Of a stretch of 64,000 nucleotides of DNA, positions 28,335 to 40,645 are shown one piece after another. The notes under the pieces were generated by a model. The model saw nothing but the letters and a program-made list of their open reading frames with translations, was not told the DNA's origin and made no database searches. The DNA comes from JASLDZ01 sp964242625 (GTDB lineage: Bacteria; Pseudomonadota; Alphaproteobacteria; Caulobacterales; Caulobacteraceae), in NCBI GenBank assembly GCA_964242625.1, contig CAXTAO010000001.1, forward strand, positions 310,001 through 374,000, in the 5' to 3' direction. Numbering within the stretch: position 1 is the stretch's first letter; the number at the start of each line of letters is the position of its first letter. The translations under genes were made by a program, and so were the position numbers.

Positions 28335-28427
28335 ATGATCGTCCGTCTCGCCCGTGACTCGATGGCGCTTGCCTCGGTGACCGGCTTCGTCTGCATGGTC
28401 TGCGCCGCTGCGCGGCTCCTGGGCTGA
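28335..28427 (+). CDS. sidA: SOS-regulated 30-residue membrane peptide, SidA-like division inhibitor candidate
   Basis: A 30-codon ORF with a strong ribosome-binding site (GGGGAGGT, five bases from the ATG). The peptide has a basic start (MIVRLARDS) and a hydrophobic stretch (about residues 10-29: MALASVTGFVCMVCAAARLL), predicting one membrane pass. A perfect LexA box overlaps its promoter. In Caulobacter crescentus SidA is a 29-residue inner-membrane peptide induced by DNA damage that blocks division through FtsW. Size, topology and SOS control match, so I infer a SidA orthologue. It lies between lolD and dnaE on the same strand. A different SOS micropeptide is the main alternative. Confidence 0.68.
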   Translation: MIVRLARDSMALASVTGFVCMVCAAARLLG

Positions 28428-28476
28428 TTCCCTGAAGGGCCCGGAGCGCGCGCGCGTGCGGCTCTGGGAGGCTCTG

Positions 28477-31950
<3,474 letters not shown>

Positions 31951-32104
31951 CGCCCTCCGCGCGCTTGCGTTTGGACGGTTCCGCGGCCATATGGCGGCCA
32001 TTCCACACGCAGGCGTGCGAGGCGGGCTCTAAGCTCGCGTCGCGTTCCGGTGGCCTTGCGGTCGCAGCCTGCGGAGGCTCAACCGGACGAACGGACTTTC
32101 ATTC

Positions 32105-32893
32105 ATGGCCCTGCCCGACTTCAACATGCGCCAACTCCTGGAGAGCGGCGCGCACTTCGGCCACCAGACGCACCGCTGGAACCCGAAGATGGAGCGCTTC
32201 ATCTTCGGATCGCGCTCCAACATCCACATCATCGACCTCAGCCAGACGATCCCGCTCCTGCACACCGCGCTCGTGAAGGTGCGTGAGGTGGCGGCCGGCG
32301 GTGGCCGCGTGCTGTTCGTCGGCACCAAGCGCCAGGCGCAGGAGCCGGTGGCCGCGGGCGCCAAGCGCTGCGCACAGTACTACGTCAACCACCGGTGGCT
32401 GGGCGGTACGCTCACCAACTGGCGCACCATGTCGGGCTCGATCAACCGTCTGCGTGAGCTCGAAGGCATCAGCGATGAGGGTGTCCGCACCAAGAAGGAG
32501 CTCCTGGGGCTGACCCGCGAGCGCGACAAGCTCGAGCTGAGCCTCGGCGGCATCAAGGACATGGGCGGCATCCCCGACCTGATGTTCGTGATCGACACCA
32601 ACAAGGAGGCGATCGCGATCCAGGAGGCGCGCAAGCTCAACATCCCGGTGGTGGCGATCCTCGACACCAATTCCGATCCCGACGGCGTGGCCTACCCGAT
32701 CCCGGCCAACGACGACGCGGCCCGCGCGCTCCAGCTCTACTGCGACCTCGTGGCCGACTCGGTGCTGGACGGTCTGGCCGCCGGCCAGGGCGCTTCGGGC
32801 GTCGACCTCGGCGCCTCCGAGGCCCCGATGGAGCCGGCGCTGCGCACCGAAGCCGCGCTGGACGCGGTCCAGGCCGAGCCCGCCGCCGTCTGA
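32105..32893 (+). CDS. rpsB: 30S ribosomal protein S2
   Basis: A late-binding 30S protein needed for mRNA binding with S1. Signatures HFGHQTHRWNPKM (near residue 18) and IPVVAILDTNSDPDGVAYPIPAND-type segment (near 180-203) are present. The 262-residue chain has a short Ala/Glu-rich C-terminal tail. The 154-base upstream leader (31951-32104) contains a weak TTGCGT-N17-CATATG promoter-like pair at 31965-31993. rpsB-tsf order is universal. Confidence 0.97.
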   Translation: MALPDFNMRQLLESGAHFGHQTHRWNPKMERFIFGSRSNIHIIDLSQTIPLLHTALVKVREVAAGGGRVLFVGTKRQAQEPVAAGAKRCAQYYVNHRWLGGTLTNWRTMSGSINRLRELEGISDEGVRTKKELLGLTRERDKLELSLGGIKDMGGIPDLMFVIDTNKEAIAIQEARKLNIPVVAILDTNSDPDGVAYPIPANDDAARALQLYCDLVADSVLDGLAAGQGASGVDLGASEAPMEPALRTEAALDAVQAEPAAV

Positions 32894-32944
32894 TCCTCCG
32901 CGACGCCGGGCGGCCCGCGCCGTCCCGGACCGTCACACCCCTGA

Positions 32945-32976
32945 GACGCGGCCGTGCTGCAAGGCGCGGCCGCGTC
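32945..32976 (+). promoter_or_regulatory. Hairpin between rpsB and tsf, possible attenuator
   Basis: GACGCGGCCG (32945-32954) pairs with CGGCCGCGTC (32967-32976) across a 12-base loop, a 10-bp perfect stem in the 114-base rpsB-tsf gap. The position fits partial termination or RNA processing that would tune S2 against EF-Ts amounts; no T-run follows. Confidence 0.4.
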
Positions 32977-33007
32977 GTCGCACCTGCATCTTGGGAGACC
33001 TGAAGAG

Positions 33008-33967
33008 ATGGCCGAGATCACCGCCCAACTCGTGAAGACCCTGCGCGAGACCTCCGGCGCGGGCATGATGGATTGCAAGCGCGCTCTGACCGAGACGAAT
33101 GGCGACCTCGAGGCCGCGGTGGACTGGCTTCGCACCAAGGGGCTCTCCAAGGCCGCCAAGAAGTCGGACCGCGTGGCCGCGGAGGGCCTGGTCGCCGTCG
33201 CCCTGCGGCCCGAGGGGCGCGGCATGGTCGGCGCGGCGGTGGAGGTGAACGCCGAGACCGACTTCGTGGCGCGCAACGAGCTGTTCCAGACCGCCGCCCG
33301 CAAGGTCGCCCGCGCGGCGCTCGACGCCGACATCGGCTCCGAGCTGACCGACGTCGCGGCGCTGAACGACGCGCCGGTCGAGGGCGGCGAGACCGTGCAG
33401 GCCATGCTCACCAACCTGATCGCCAACATCGGCGAGAACATGATGGTGCGCCGCGCCAAGCGCTTCGCCGTGGGCGAGGGCGTGGTTTCGGCCTATGTGC
33501 ACAACTCGGTCGCGCCCGAGCTAGGGCGCATCGGCGTCCTGGTCGCGCTCGAATCGGCGGCCGAGGACCATGCGGCGCTGACCGAGCTCGGGCGCAAGAT
33601 CGGCATGCACATCGCGGCGACCTCGCCGCTGTCGCTCTCGACCGACGACCTCGATCCGGCGGCGGTGGAACGCGAGCGCGCCATCTTCTCAGAGCAGGCC
33701 GCGCAGTCGGGCAAGCCCCCCGGCGTGGTCGAGAAGATGGTCGAGGGCCGCATCCGCAAGTTCTACGAGGAGGTCGTGCTGACCAAGCAGGCCTTTGTCA
33801 TGAACCCGGACCAGACCATCGAGCAGCTCGTGGCCGAGCAGGGCAAGGCGCTGGGCGCCCCCATCAAGCTCGCCGGCTTCGTGCGGCTGGCGCTGGGCGA
33901 GGGCGTCGATAAGCAGACCGGCGACTTCGCCGCCGAGGTGGCCCAGCTCACCGGCGCGACCGTCTGA
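33008..33967 (+). CDS. tsf: Elongation factor Ts
   Basis: Nucleotide exchange factor for EF-Tu. The N-terminal UBA-like domain has LRETSGAGMMDCKRAL and the core domain has VNAETDFVARNE (near residue 79). 319 residues from ATG 33008, with GGGAGACCTGAAGAG upstream; the open frame before it is not conserved. Its partner tuf is at 6.3 kb. Confidence 0.97.
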   Translation: MAEITAQLVKTLRETSGAGMMDCKRALTETNGDLEAAVDWLRTKGLSKAAKKSDRVAAEGLVAVALRPEGRGMVGAAVEVNAETDFVARNELFQTAARKVARAALDADIGSELTDVAALNDAPVEGGETVQAMLTNLIANIGENMMVRRAKRFAVGEGVVSAYVHNSVAPELGRIGVLVALESAAEDHAALTELGRKIGMHIAATSPLSLSTDDLDPAAVERERAIFSEQAAQSGKPPGVVEKMVEGRIRKFYEEVVLTKQAFVMNPDQTIEQLVAEQGKALGAPIKLAGFVRLALGEGVDKQTGDFAAEVAQLTGATV

Positions 33968-33974
33968 ACCTCGG

Positions 33975-34004
33975 GCCGGCCGGCGACGCGCGTCGCCGGC
34001 CGGC
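33975..34004 (+). terminator. Hairpin terminator after tsf
   Basis: GCCGGCCGGCGACG (33975-33988) and CGTCGCCGGCCGGC (33991-34004) form a 14-bp perfect stem seven bases after the tsf stop. It is followed by TCTCGCTT rather than a clean T-run, so it is a likely but not canonical terminator of the rpsB-tsf operon. Confidence 0.6.
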
Positions 34005-34166
34005 TCTCGCTTGGTGCCGCTGTTTGTGACGGGGCGGATACGCGACGAGGAGCGGCCGCGGCGTGGCGCCCGCGCGGCCGGCGGTTTGCACGTGGCCAGG
34101 TAGCCTGAGCCGTCCAGCGTGACGGACCACGGCCCCCTGGTCCGCCCACCCGCAAGGTCAGCCCGC

Positions 34167-35051
34167 ATGAGCACAGTCGCCAGCCTCACCGCATCGAGCT
34201 CCGACGCGCTGCAGAAGCTCCTGCAGATGGGGGCCGCCGCCCGGCAGACTTCGCCGGGTTCGACCGCCGCCGCCCCGGCGCCCTCTGCCGGCTCGGCGCC
34301 TCCACCCCCTCCCAAGGCCGCCCATCACGGCGGCGGCCACGCCGGCCATCGTTTCGGCTCCGATACGCTGTCGGCGCTGATCTCCTCTCAGACGGAGGAC
34401 GCCACCGATGCGGCGGCCGCCTCGCCGACGACCCAGGCGGCGCAGACGCTGATCGCCGCCGATGACGCCGACAGCGACGGCGCGCTCAGCACCGACGAGA
34501 TCACCTCGGCGCTCACCAAGGCGGGCTCCGCGCTGGACGCGAGCGCGGTCGGGAGCGCGGTCAAGTCGCTCGACACCGACAGCGACGGCAAGCTCAGCGC
34601 GAGCGAACTCGCCGCCGGGCTCAAGCAGGCGGGGCTCGCCCGGGGCGGCGCGCACGTGAACCACGCGCGCTACGGCGGACCGGGCGGCGTCGACGACGCG
34701 TCGGGCGGCGGCGACGCGAGCCTGGAGCCGCCCGGCGCCGCGCCGACGGCCGGCGACATGGCTTCGTCGATCATCAGCGCCACCGACACGAGCGGCACGG
34801 GCGCGCTCGGCTTCAGCGACTTCTCCAAGGCGCTGGGCGGCGCCTCGACCACCGAGGCCGCAACGATCTCGACGGGCTCCGGCGACCTCGCCGCCGCCTT
34901 CAAGGGCCTGGACGGCGACGCGGACGGCCGGATCAGCCGGGCCGAGCTCACGCAAGCCATCCAGTCGTTCCTGACCACCCAGGCGGGCTCCAGCGCGAAC
35001 GCCGCGGTGGACGCGGCCGCCAGCCCGTCGCGGGTCTCGCTCGCCGCCTGA
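34167..35051 (+). CDS. EF-hand calcium-binding protein, function unknown
   Basis: A 294-residue acidic, Ala/Ser-rich protein. Four EF-hand loops can be read: DDADSDGALSTDE (near 99), DTDSDGKLSASE (near 135), a degenerate DTSGTGALGFSD (near 208) and DGDADGRISRAE (near 252). The three good loops have Asp at positions 1, 3 and 5, Gly at 6 and an acidic residue at 12, so calcium binding is likely. A His/Gly stretch (HHGGGHAGH) lies near 53. No signal peptide is evident. I chose ATG 34167; an in-frame GTG 48 bases earlier is possible. It stands alone between two terminators, separating tsf from pyrH-frr. Confidence 0.75.
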   Translation: MSTVASLTASSSDALQKLLQMGAAARQTSPGSTAAAPAPSAGSAPPPPPKAAHHGGGHAGHRFGSDTLSALISSQTEDATDAAAASPTTQAAQTLIAADDADSDGALSTDEITSALTKAGSALDASAVGSAVKSLDTDSDGKLSASELAAGLKQAGLARGGAHVNHARYGGPGGVDDASGGGDASLEPPGAAPTAGDMASSIISATDTSGTGALGFSDFSKALGGASTTEAATISTGSGDLAAAFKGLDGDADGRISRAELTQAIQSFLTTQAGSSANAAVDAAASPSRVSLAA

Positions 35052-35086
35052 CGCGGCGCGGTTGGTGGGCCGAACCTGGAGGCCTG

Positions 35087-35122
35087 CGGGCCGGGGCGAA
35101 GCGCCTCGGCCCGTTCCTTTTT
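35087..35122 (+). terminator. Rho-independent terminator after the EF-hand gene
   Basis: CGGGCCGGGGCG (35087-35098) pairs with CGCCTCGGCCCG (35102-35113), a 12-bp stem with one G-T wobble and an AAG loop, followed directly by TTCCTTTTT (35114-35122). This is a canonical intrinsic terminator, isolating the EF-hand gene from pyrH. Confidence 0.8.
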
Positions 35123-35200
35123 CCCGACGCGCCCGCTAGGGTCCGCGCCGCTTCGGGTCGCGCGTCGCCGTCCGCCCGCCGCCACGCCCGAGGAGCCCCC

Positions 35201-35995
35201 ATGCCGCAGGACGATGCGCCCCCGCGCTTCCGCAAAATCCTGCTGAAGGTGTCGGGCGAGGTGCTGATGGGCGACCAGCCCTACGGCATCGACATGGCGA
35301 CGGTCGGCGTGGTCGCCTCCGAGATCAAGGAGGTGGTCGAGCGCGGGGTGGAGCTGTGCCTCGTCATCGGGGGCGGCAACATCTTCCGCGGGCTGTCGGG
35401 CGCGGCCAAGGGCATGGAGCGCGCCTCGGCCGACTACATGGGCATGCTGGCCACGGTGATGAACGCGCTCGCCATGCAGAACGCGCTCGAGCAGATCGGC
35501 GTCGACACCCGCGTGCAGTCGGCCATCCCCATGGCCTCGGTCTGCGAGCCCTACATCCGCCGCCGCGCCGAGCGCCACCTGGAGAAGGGGCGGGTGGTGA
35601 TCTTCGCCGCCGGCACGGGCAACCCGTTCTTCACGACGGACACGGCCGCGGCCCTGCGCGCCGCCGAGATGGGCTGCGATGCGCTGTTCAAGGGCACGAG
35701 CGTGGACGGCGTCTACAGCGCCGACCCGAAGCGCGATCCCCACGCCCAGCGCTACGACCGGCTGGGGTATCTCGACGTGCTCTCCCGCGACCTGCGGGTG
35801 ATGGACGCCTCGGCCATCAGCCTGATGCGCGAGAACAAGATCCCGATCGTGGTCTTCTCTATTCGCGAGCCGGGCGCCCTCCTGGACGTGGTCGCCGGGC
35901 GCGGCGCGCACACGGTGATCGAGGAGACCGCGCCCTCCGAGCCCACCCCCATCGTCACCACGCCCGGCCCCACCGAGGCCGCGTCCGCAGCCTAG
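35201..35995 (+). CDS. pyrH: Uridylate kinase
   Basis: Phosphorylates UMP to UDP for pyrimidine and envelope-precursor synthesis; hexameric amino-acid-kinase fold. It has KILLKVSGEVLMG at the N-terminus, VIGGGNIFRG (near residue 56) and the AAGTGNPFFTTDTAAALRA segment. At 264 residues it has a Pro/Thr-rich C-terminal tail of about 25 residues not found in E. coli PyrH (241). frr follows by nine bases. Confidence 0.96.
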   Translation: MPQDDAPPRFRKILLKVSGEVLMGDQPYGIDMATVGVVASEIKEVVERGVELCLVIGGGNIFRGLSGAAKGMERASADYMGMLATVMNALAMQNALEQIGVDTRVQSAIPMASVCEPYIRRRAERHLEKGRVVIFAAGTGNPFFTTDTAAALRAAEMGCDALFKGTSVDGVYSADPKRDPHAQRYDRLGYLDVLSRDLRVMDASAISLMRENKIPIVVFSIREPGALLDVVAGRGAHTVIEETAPSEPTPIVTTPGPTEAASAA

Positions 35996-36004
35996 AGTCC
36001 GTCC

Positions 36005-36562
36005 ATGAGCAAGCCCGACCTCTCCCTCTACAAGACCCGCATGGACAAGGCGGTCGACGCCCTGCGCGACGACTTCGCGGGCCTGCGCACCGGCCGCGCG
36101 TCGGCGGGCCTCTTGGAACCGGTGACGGTCGAGGCGTACGGCTCCTCCATGCCGCTGAACACGGTGGCCGCGATCAGCGTGCCCGAGCCGCGCATGCTCA
36201 TGGTCAGCGTGTGGGACAAGGGGATGACCGTCGCCGTCGAGAAGGCGATCCGCGCCGCCGGGCTGGGGCTCAACCCCATCGTCGACGGCCAGACGCTGCG
36301 CGTGCCGATCCCGCCCCTGACGGAGGAGCGCCGCCGCGAGTTCGTCAAGCTCGCCGGCAAGTACGCCGAGCAGCAGAAGGTGGCCGTGCGCAACGTGCGC
36401 CGCGACGCCATGGAGGACCTGAAGCGCGCGGAGAAGGACGGCTCGCTCTCGCAGGACGAGGAGAAGAAGGCCCAGACCGAGGTGCAGGGCTTCACCGACG
36501 CGGCGGTGAAGCGCATCGACGAGGTGTTGAAGACCAAGGAACAGGAGATCATGCACGTCTGA
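36005..36562 (+). CDS. frr: Ribosome recycling factor
   Basis: Splits post-termination ribosomes with EF-G. Exactly the usual 185 residues: a three-helix bundle with FAGLRTGRASAGLLEPVTVEAYG near residue 25, PPLTEERRREFVKL near 105 and RRDAMEDLKRAEKDG near 131. Conserved pyrH-frr-uppS-cdsA-dxr order continues downstream. Confidence 0.97.
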   Translation: MSKPDLSLYKTRMDKAVDALRDDFAGLRTGRASAGLLEPVTVEAYGSSMPLNTVAAISVPEPRMLMVSVWDKGMTVAVEKAIRAAGLGLNPIVDGQTLRVPIPPLTEERRREFVKLAGKYAEQQKVAVRNVRRDAMEDLKRAEKDGSLSQDEEKKAQTEVQGFTDAAVKRIDEVLKTKEQEIMHV

Positions 36563-36605
36563 TGGGCGGTCCGGTGGTCAGGTCGGCGGCGCGGGGAGGC
36601 TCGCT

Positions 36606-37379
36606 GTGGCGCACGTGCGGAACCTGACCGGCCCGTCGGCGGAGGCGCACGGCCGCCCGCATGCGCGCCACGTCGCCATCATCATGGACGGCAACGGCCG
36701 CTGGGCGAAGCGGCGCGGCCTGCCGCGCACCTTCGGCCACCGCGAGGGCGTCAAGGCGCTGAAGCGGACCGTCGAGGCCGCGCCCGACTGCGGGATCGAG
36801 TGGCTGACGGTGTTCGGCTTCTCCACGGAGAACTGGCGGCGCCCGCCCTCAGAGGTCTCCGAGCTGATGAACCTCCTAAAGACCTACGTCGCCCAGGACC
36901 TCGCGCGGCTGGAGCGCGAGGGCGTGCGCGTGCACGTGATCGGTCGCCGCGACGGCCTCTCCGCCGACATCCTGGAGGTGATCGAGCGGGCCGAGGCGCG
37001 CACGCGCCACAACGACCGCTTCCACCTGCAGGTCGCCTTCAACTACGGCGGCCGCGCCGACATCGCCGAGGCCGCGCGCCGGCTGGCGGAGGAGGCCGTC
37101 GCGGGCCGGCTCGACCCCGCGCGGCTGGACGAAGCGGCGTTCCAGAGCCGGCTCTCCACCACGGGCGCGCCCGACGTTGAGCTGATCGTGCGCACCTCGG
37201 GCGAGCGGCGGCTGTCGAACTTCCTGCTCTGGGAGTGCGCCTACGCCGAGCTCGTGTTCCAGGAGGTGCTGTGGCCCGACTACGGGGCCGAGCCGCTGCG
37301 GCAGGCGGTGGCCGAGTTCAATGCGCGCGAGCGGCGATACGGCGGGGCGGAGGTGGATGACGTCCTCGCCGCCGGCTAG
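36606..37379 (+). CDS. uppS: Isoprenyl (undecaprenyl) diphosphate synthase
   Basis: Builds the C55 lipid carrier for peptidoglycan and O-antigen synthesis from farnesyl and isopentenyl diphosphate. The signature HVAIIMDGNGRWAKRRG (near residue 22) holds the catalytic Asp, followed by FGHREG and FSTENW. Near the C-terminus RTSGERRLSNFLLWE is present. 257 residues. GTG 36606 with GGGGAGG upstream is the chosen start. Its 3' end overlaps cdsA by 23 bases. Confidence 0.94.
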   Translation: MAHVRNLTGPSAEAHGRPHARHVAIIMDGNGRWAKRRGLPRTFGHREGVKALKRTVEAAPDCGIEWLTVFGFSTENWRRPPSEVSELMNLLKTYVAQDLARLEREGVRVHVIGRRDGLSADILEVIERAEARTRHNDRFHLQVAFNYGGRADIAEAARRLAEEAVAGRLDPARLDEAAFQSRLSTTGAPDVELIVRTSGERRLSNFLLWECAYAELVFQEVLWPDYGAEPLRQAVAEFNARERRYGGAEVDDVLAAG

Positions 37380-38184
37380 GTCGTTCGACTGGTCGAACCT
37401 GCGTCTGCGCGTGCTGTCCGGGGTGGTCTTGGCCCCGGTGGCGGCGCTGGGCGTGGGGGCGGGCGGACCCGTGCTCCTCGTCCTCGTGTCCGTCGCGGTG
37501 GCGCTCCTCAGCCTGGAGTGGGGGCGCATGTGCGCGCGGCGCGGTCCGGGCGCTGTGGCCGCCCTTATCGCCGTGGCGGTGCTCGCGCCGCTCTTCGCCG
37601 CCTACACCGGCTGGTGGCGGGCGGCCTGGGCGGCGCTGGCGGCGTGCGCGCTGTTGGCCGCGGCGCTGGCGCGGGCGACCCGCCGCTCGGAGCGCGCGCT
37701 CGACGTGGCGTTCGGCGTCGCCTATCTGGGCGCGCCCGCGCTGGCCTTTTTGTGGCTGCGGAGCGGCCCCGCGGGCCTGGCCTGGGCGCTCCTCCTTCTG
37801 GCGTCGGCCTGGGCGGCGGACATCGCGGCGTTCGCGGCGGGCAACTGGCTGGGCGGTCCCAAGCTCTGGCCGCGCATCTCGCCCAACAAGACCTGGTCGG
37901 GCTTCGTGTTCGGCCTGGCGGCGGCGGCGCTAGCCGGGGCGGCGGTGGCGACGCTGCTGCGCCGGGCGGGCGGGCCCCATCCCGACCACGCCATCACGCT
38001 CGGCCTCTTCACCGGGCTGGCCACCATGGGCGGCGACCTGGCGGAATCGGTGTTGAAACGGCGCTTCGGCGTGAAGGACTCGGGCGATCTCATCCCGGGG
38101 CATGGAGGTCTGTTGGACCGGGTGGACGGACTGATGACGGCGACGCTCCTCGTGGCGGCCGCGCGCTGGCTCCTCGGCGCATGA
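37357..38184 (+). CDS. cdsA: Phosphatidate cytidylyltransferase
   Basis: Makes CDP-diacylglycerol, the branch point for phospholipids, in the inner membrane. Seven or eight hydrophobic segments precede the C-terminal family signature (LKRRFGVKDSGDLIPGHGG, near residue 228). 275 residues from ATG 37357, inside the end of uppS. The stop overlaps the dxr ATG. Confidence 0.94.
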   Translation: MTSSPPARSFDWSNLRLRVLSGVVLAPVAALGVGAGGPVLLVLVSVAVALLSLEWGRMCARRGPGAVAALIAVAVLAPLFAAYTGWWRAAWAALAACALLAAALARATRRSERALDVAFGVAYLGAPALAFLWLRSGPAGLAWALLLLASAWAADIAAFAAGNWLGGPKLWPRISPNKTWSGFVFGLAAAALAGAAVATLLRRAGGPHPDHAITLGLFTGLATMGGDLAESVLKRRFGVKDSGDLIPGHGGLLDRVDGLMTATLLVAAARWLLGA

Positions 38185-39395
38185 GCGGGCCGCGCGTGCG
38201 CAGGGTCGCGGTGCTGGGCGCCACGGGCTCGGTGGGCGTGTCCACCCTGAGCCTCCTTGATCATGCCGAGCGGGCGGGCGAGGTGCGCGTGGAGATGCGC
38301 GCCCTGGCCGCGGGCCGCAACGTCGAGCGCCTGGCCGAGCAGGCGCGCCGGTGGCGTCCGGCGCTGACGGTGATCGCCGATCCCGCACTCCACGACGCCC
38401 TGCGCGAGGCTTTGGCGGGGGAGGGGCTGGAGACCGCCGCCGGCGAGGACGCGGTGATCGAGGCCGCCGCGGGTCGCGGGGCCGACTGGGTCATGGCCGC
38501 CATCGTGGGCTCGGCCGGCCTGCGCCCGACGCTCGCCGCCGCGCGCGCGGGCGCGACCGTCGCGCTCGCCAACAAGGAGAGCCTGGTCTGCGCCGGCCCT
38601 GCGCTCCTCGCGGCCGCCGAGGCCTCCGGCGGGCGCGTCATCCCGGTCGACTCGGAGCACTCGGCCATCTTCCAGGTGCTGACGCCCGAGGCGCGGGCGC
38701 GGGTGCGCCGGCTGATCCTCACCGCCTCGGGCGGCCCGTTCCGCACCTGGTCGCGCGAGCGCATGGCGGCCGCCACGCCGGCGGAGGCGGTGGCCCACCC
38801 CAACTGGAGCATGGGGGCCAAGATCAGCATCGACAGCGCCACCATGATGAACAAGGGGCTGGAGATGATCGAGGCCTCCTACCTCTTCGCCGCGCCGGAG
38901 GAGGAGATCGACGTGGTCGTGCACCCGCAGTCGGTGGTGCACAGCCTCGTCGAGTACCGCGACGGATCGACGCTGGCCCAGCTCGGCCCGCCCGACATGC
39001 GGGCCCCCATCGCCTGCGCCCTTGCCTGGCCCGAGCGGATCAGCTGGCCCGCTCCCCCTCTCGACCTGCCGGCCCTTGCCAGCCTTACCTTCGAGGCGCC
39101 CGACGAGGTGCGCTTCCCGGCGCTGCGCGTGGCGCGCGACTGCCTGCGTCGGGGCGGCCTCGCCCCCGCGGCCATGAACGCCGCGAACGAGGTGGCGGTG
39201 GCCGCGTTTCTGAACGGGGCGGCGGGCTTCCTCGACATCGCCGCAATCGTCGCCGAGACGCTGGACGCCATGGACGCCGGCGACGACCTCCGCACCCCCT
39301 CCAGCGATCCGCTGGACGCCGCCTTCGCGGTGGACGCGCGCGCGCGCGCCGTCGCTGTCGAGGCGACCCGACGCGTTTCGCGCGTGGGGGCCTGA
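38181..39395 (+). CDS. dxr: 1-deoxy-D-xylulose 5-phosphate reductoisomerase
   Basis: Second step of the MEP isoprenoid pathway, which feeds UppS in the same operon. The NADPH-binding motif GATGSVGVSTL lies near residue 12. Metal/substrate residues are in PVDSEHSAIFQ and ASGGPFR, and the SIDSATMMNKGLEMIEA segment is intact. 404 residues from ATG 38181, overlapping the cdsA stop (ATGA). Confidence 0.96.
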   Translation: MSGPRVRRVAVLGATGSVGVSTLSLLDHAERAGEVRVEMRALAAGRNVERLAEQARRWRPALTVIADPALHDALREALAGEGLETAAGEDAVIEAAAGRGADWVMAAIVGSAGLRPTLAAARAGATVALANKESLVCAGPALLAAAEASGGRVIPVDSEHSAIFQVLTPEARARVRRLILTASGGPFRTWSRERMAAATPAEAVAHPNWSMGAKISIDSATMMNKGLEMIEASYLFAAPEEEIDVVVHPQSVVHSLVEYRDGSTLAQLGPPDMRAPIACALAWPERISWPAPPLDLPALASLTFEAPDEVRFPALRVARDCLRRGGLAPAAMNAANEVAVAAFLNGAAGFLDIAAIVAETLDAMDAGDDLRTPSSDPLDAAFAVDARARAVAVEATRRVSRVGA

Positions 39396-39404
39396 GCCCC
39401 GGCC

Positions 39405-40625
39405 ATGCTCGACGCCGTGCTCTACGTCGCGCCCTACCTCCTCGTTCTGACGGTGGTCGTCACCGTGCACGAGCTCGGCCACTTTCTCGTGGCGCGCGCC
39501 TTCGGCATCGCGGTGGACGTGTTCTCCATCGGCTTCGGCCCGACGCTCCTCTCCTGGCGCGACCGTTCGGGCGTCGAGTGGCGCGTGGCCGCCGTGCCGC
39601 TGGGCGGCTACGTCAAGTTCGCGGGCGACGCCGACCCCAGCTCCAGCGTGCCAGATGCGGCGACGGTGGACGCGCTTCGTCGCGAGGTGCGCGCGCGGGA
39701 GGGCGAGGGCGGCGAGCGCCGCTACTTCCACCTGCGCCCGGTGGGCGAGCGCGCGGCGGTCGCGGCCGCGGGGCCCGTCGCCAATTTCCTGTTCTCCGTC
39801 GTGCTGTTCGCCGCCCTCCTGTTCGGGCTGGGCGACGTCAAGACCGCGCCGCGGGTGCGCGGCGTGATCGCCGACAGCCCGGCCGCGCGGGCGGGCTTCC
39901 AAGTCGGCGACCTCGTCACCTCCGTCGACGGTCGGCCGGTGGACGACTTCGACCGCATCGTGCTGTTCGTGCAAGGCCATGCGGGCGAGCCCGTGCGCTT
40001 CGGCGTGCTGCGGGGCGCCGCCCCCGCACTGCAGCGCCTCGAGCTGACCGTCACGCCCCTACGCAAGCCGTACCGCGACCCCCTGACCGGCCAGAGCATG
40101 CAGGTGGGGACGGTCGGCTTGTACAATCCGCACCTTCCCGCGGACCAGGTGCGCGTGCGCTACACCCCCGTGCAGGCGGTGGCCGCGGGCGCGGGCCGCG
40201 TGGGCGAGATCGTGGGCTCCACGCTCGGCTACATGGGCCGGCTCGTGCGCGGGCTCGAGTCCGGCGACCAGCTGGGCGGACCGATCCGCATGGCGCAGGC
40301 CTCCCACGCCATCGCCGCCGAAGCCATGCACGGCCGCGCGTCGGCCGCCGGCCGGCTGGGCGCGGGGGCGCTCGCGCTCCTGTCGATGGCGGCGGTGATC
40401 TCGGTCGCTATCGGCTTCATGAACCTCCTGCCCATCCCGGTGCTGGATGGCGGACACCTCCTGTTCTACGCCTACGAGGCGCTGGCGCGACGTCCGGCTG
40501 CGGCGTCTGTGCAGGCCGCGGGCATGCGGCTGGGCCTTGTTCTCGTTCTCGCTTTGATGTTGTTCGCCACCTGGAACGATCTGCGGCAGCCCTTGCTGCG
40601 GATGCTGGGCGGCGCGCTCTCCTGA
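39405..40625 (+). CDS. rseP: RIP (site-2) zinc metalloprotease, RseP/MmpA family
   Basis: An intramembrane protease that cleaves transmembrane signalling proteins. The zinc motif HELGHF lies near residue 22. A PDZ domain (about 140-220, with SPAARAGFQVGDLVTSVDGRP) and the second active-site motif NLLPIPVLDGGH near the C-terminus are present. E. coli RseP acts on anti-sigma factor RseA; the Caulobacter homologue MmpA cleaves PodJ. 406 residues. Between dxr and bamA, its usual place. Confidence 0.95.
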   Translation: MLDAVLYVAPYLLVLTVVVTVHELGHFLVARAFGIAVDVFSIGFGPTLLSWRDRSGVEWRVAAVPLGGYVKFAGDADPSSSVPDAATVDALRREVRAREGEGGERRYFHLRPVGERAAVAAAGPVANFLFSVVLFAALLFGLGDVKTAPRVRGVIADSPAARAGFQVGDLVTSVDGRPVDDFDRIVLFVQGHAGEPVRFGVLRGAAPALQRLELTVTPLRKPYRDPLTGQSMQVGTVGLYNPHLPADQVRVRYTPVQAVAAGAGRVGEIVGSTLGYMGRLVRGLESGDQLGGPIRMAQASHAIAAEAMHGRASAAGRLGAGALALLSMAAVISVAIGFMNLLPIPVLDGGHLLFYAYEALARRPAAASVQAAGMRLGLVLVLALMLFATWNDLRQPLLRMLGGALS

Positions 40626-40645
40626 CCCCGCCGGTATCGAGGTTG

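Noticed and set aside
38351..40645. Apparent N-terminal extension of bamA through dxr and rseP
   Set aside because: The frame is open by chance. dxr and rseP occupy the region in other frames, and a clean signal peptide begins at 40646.
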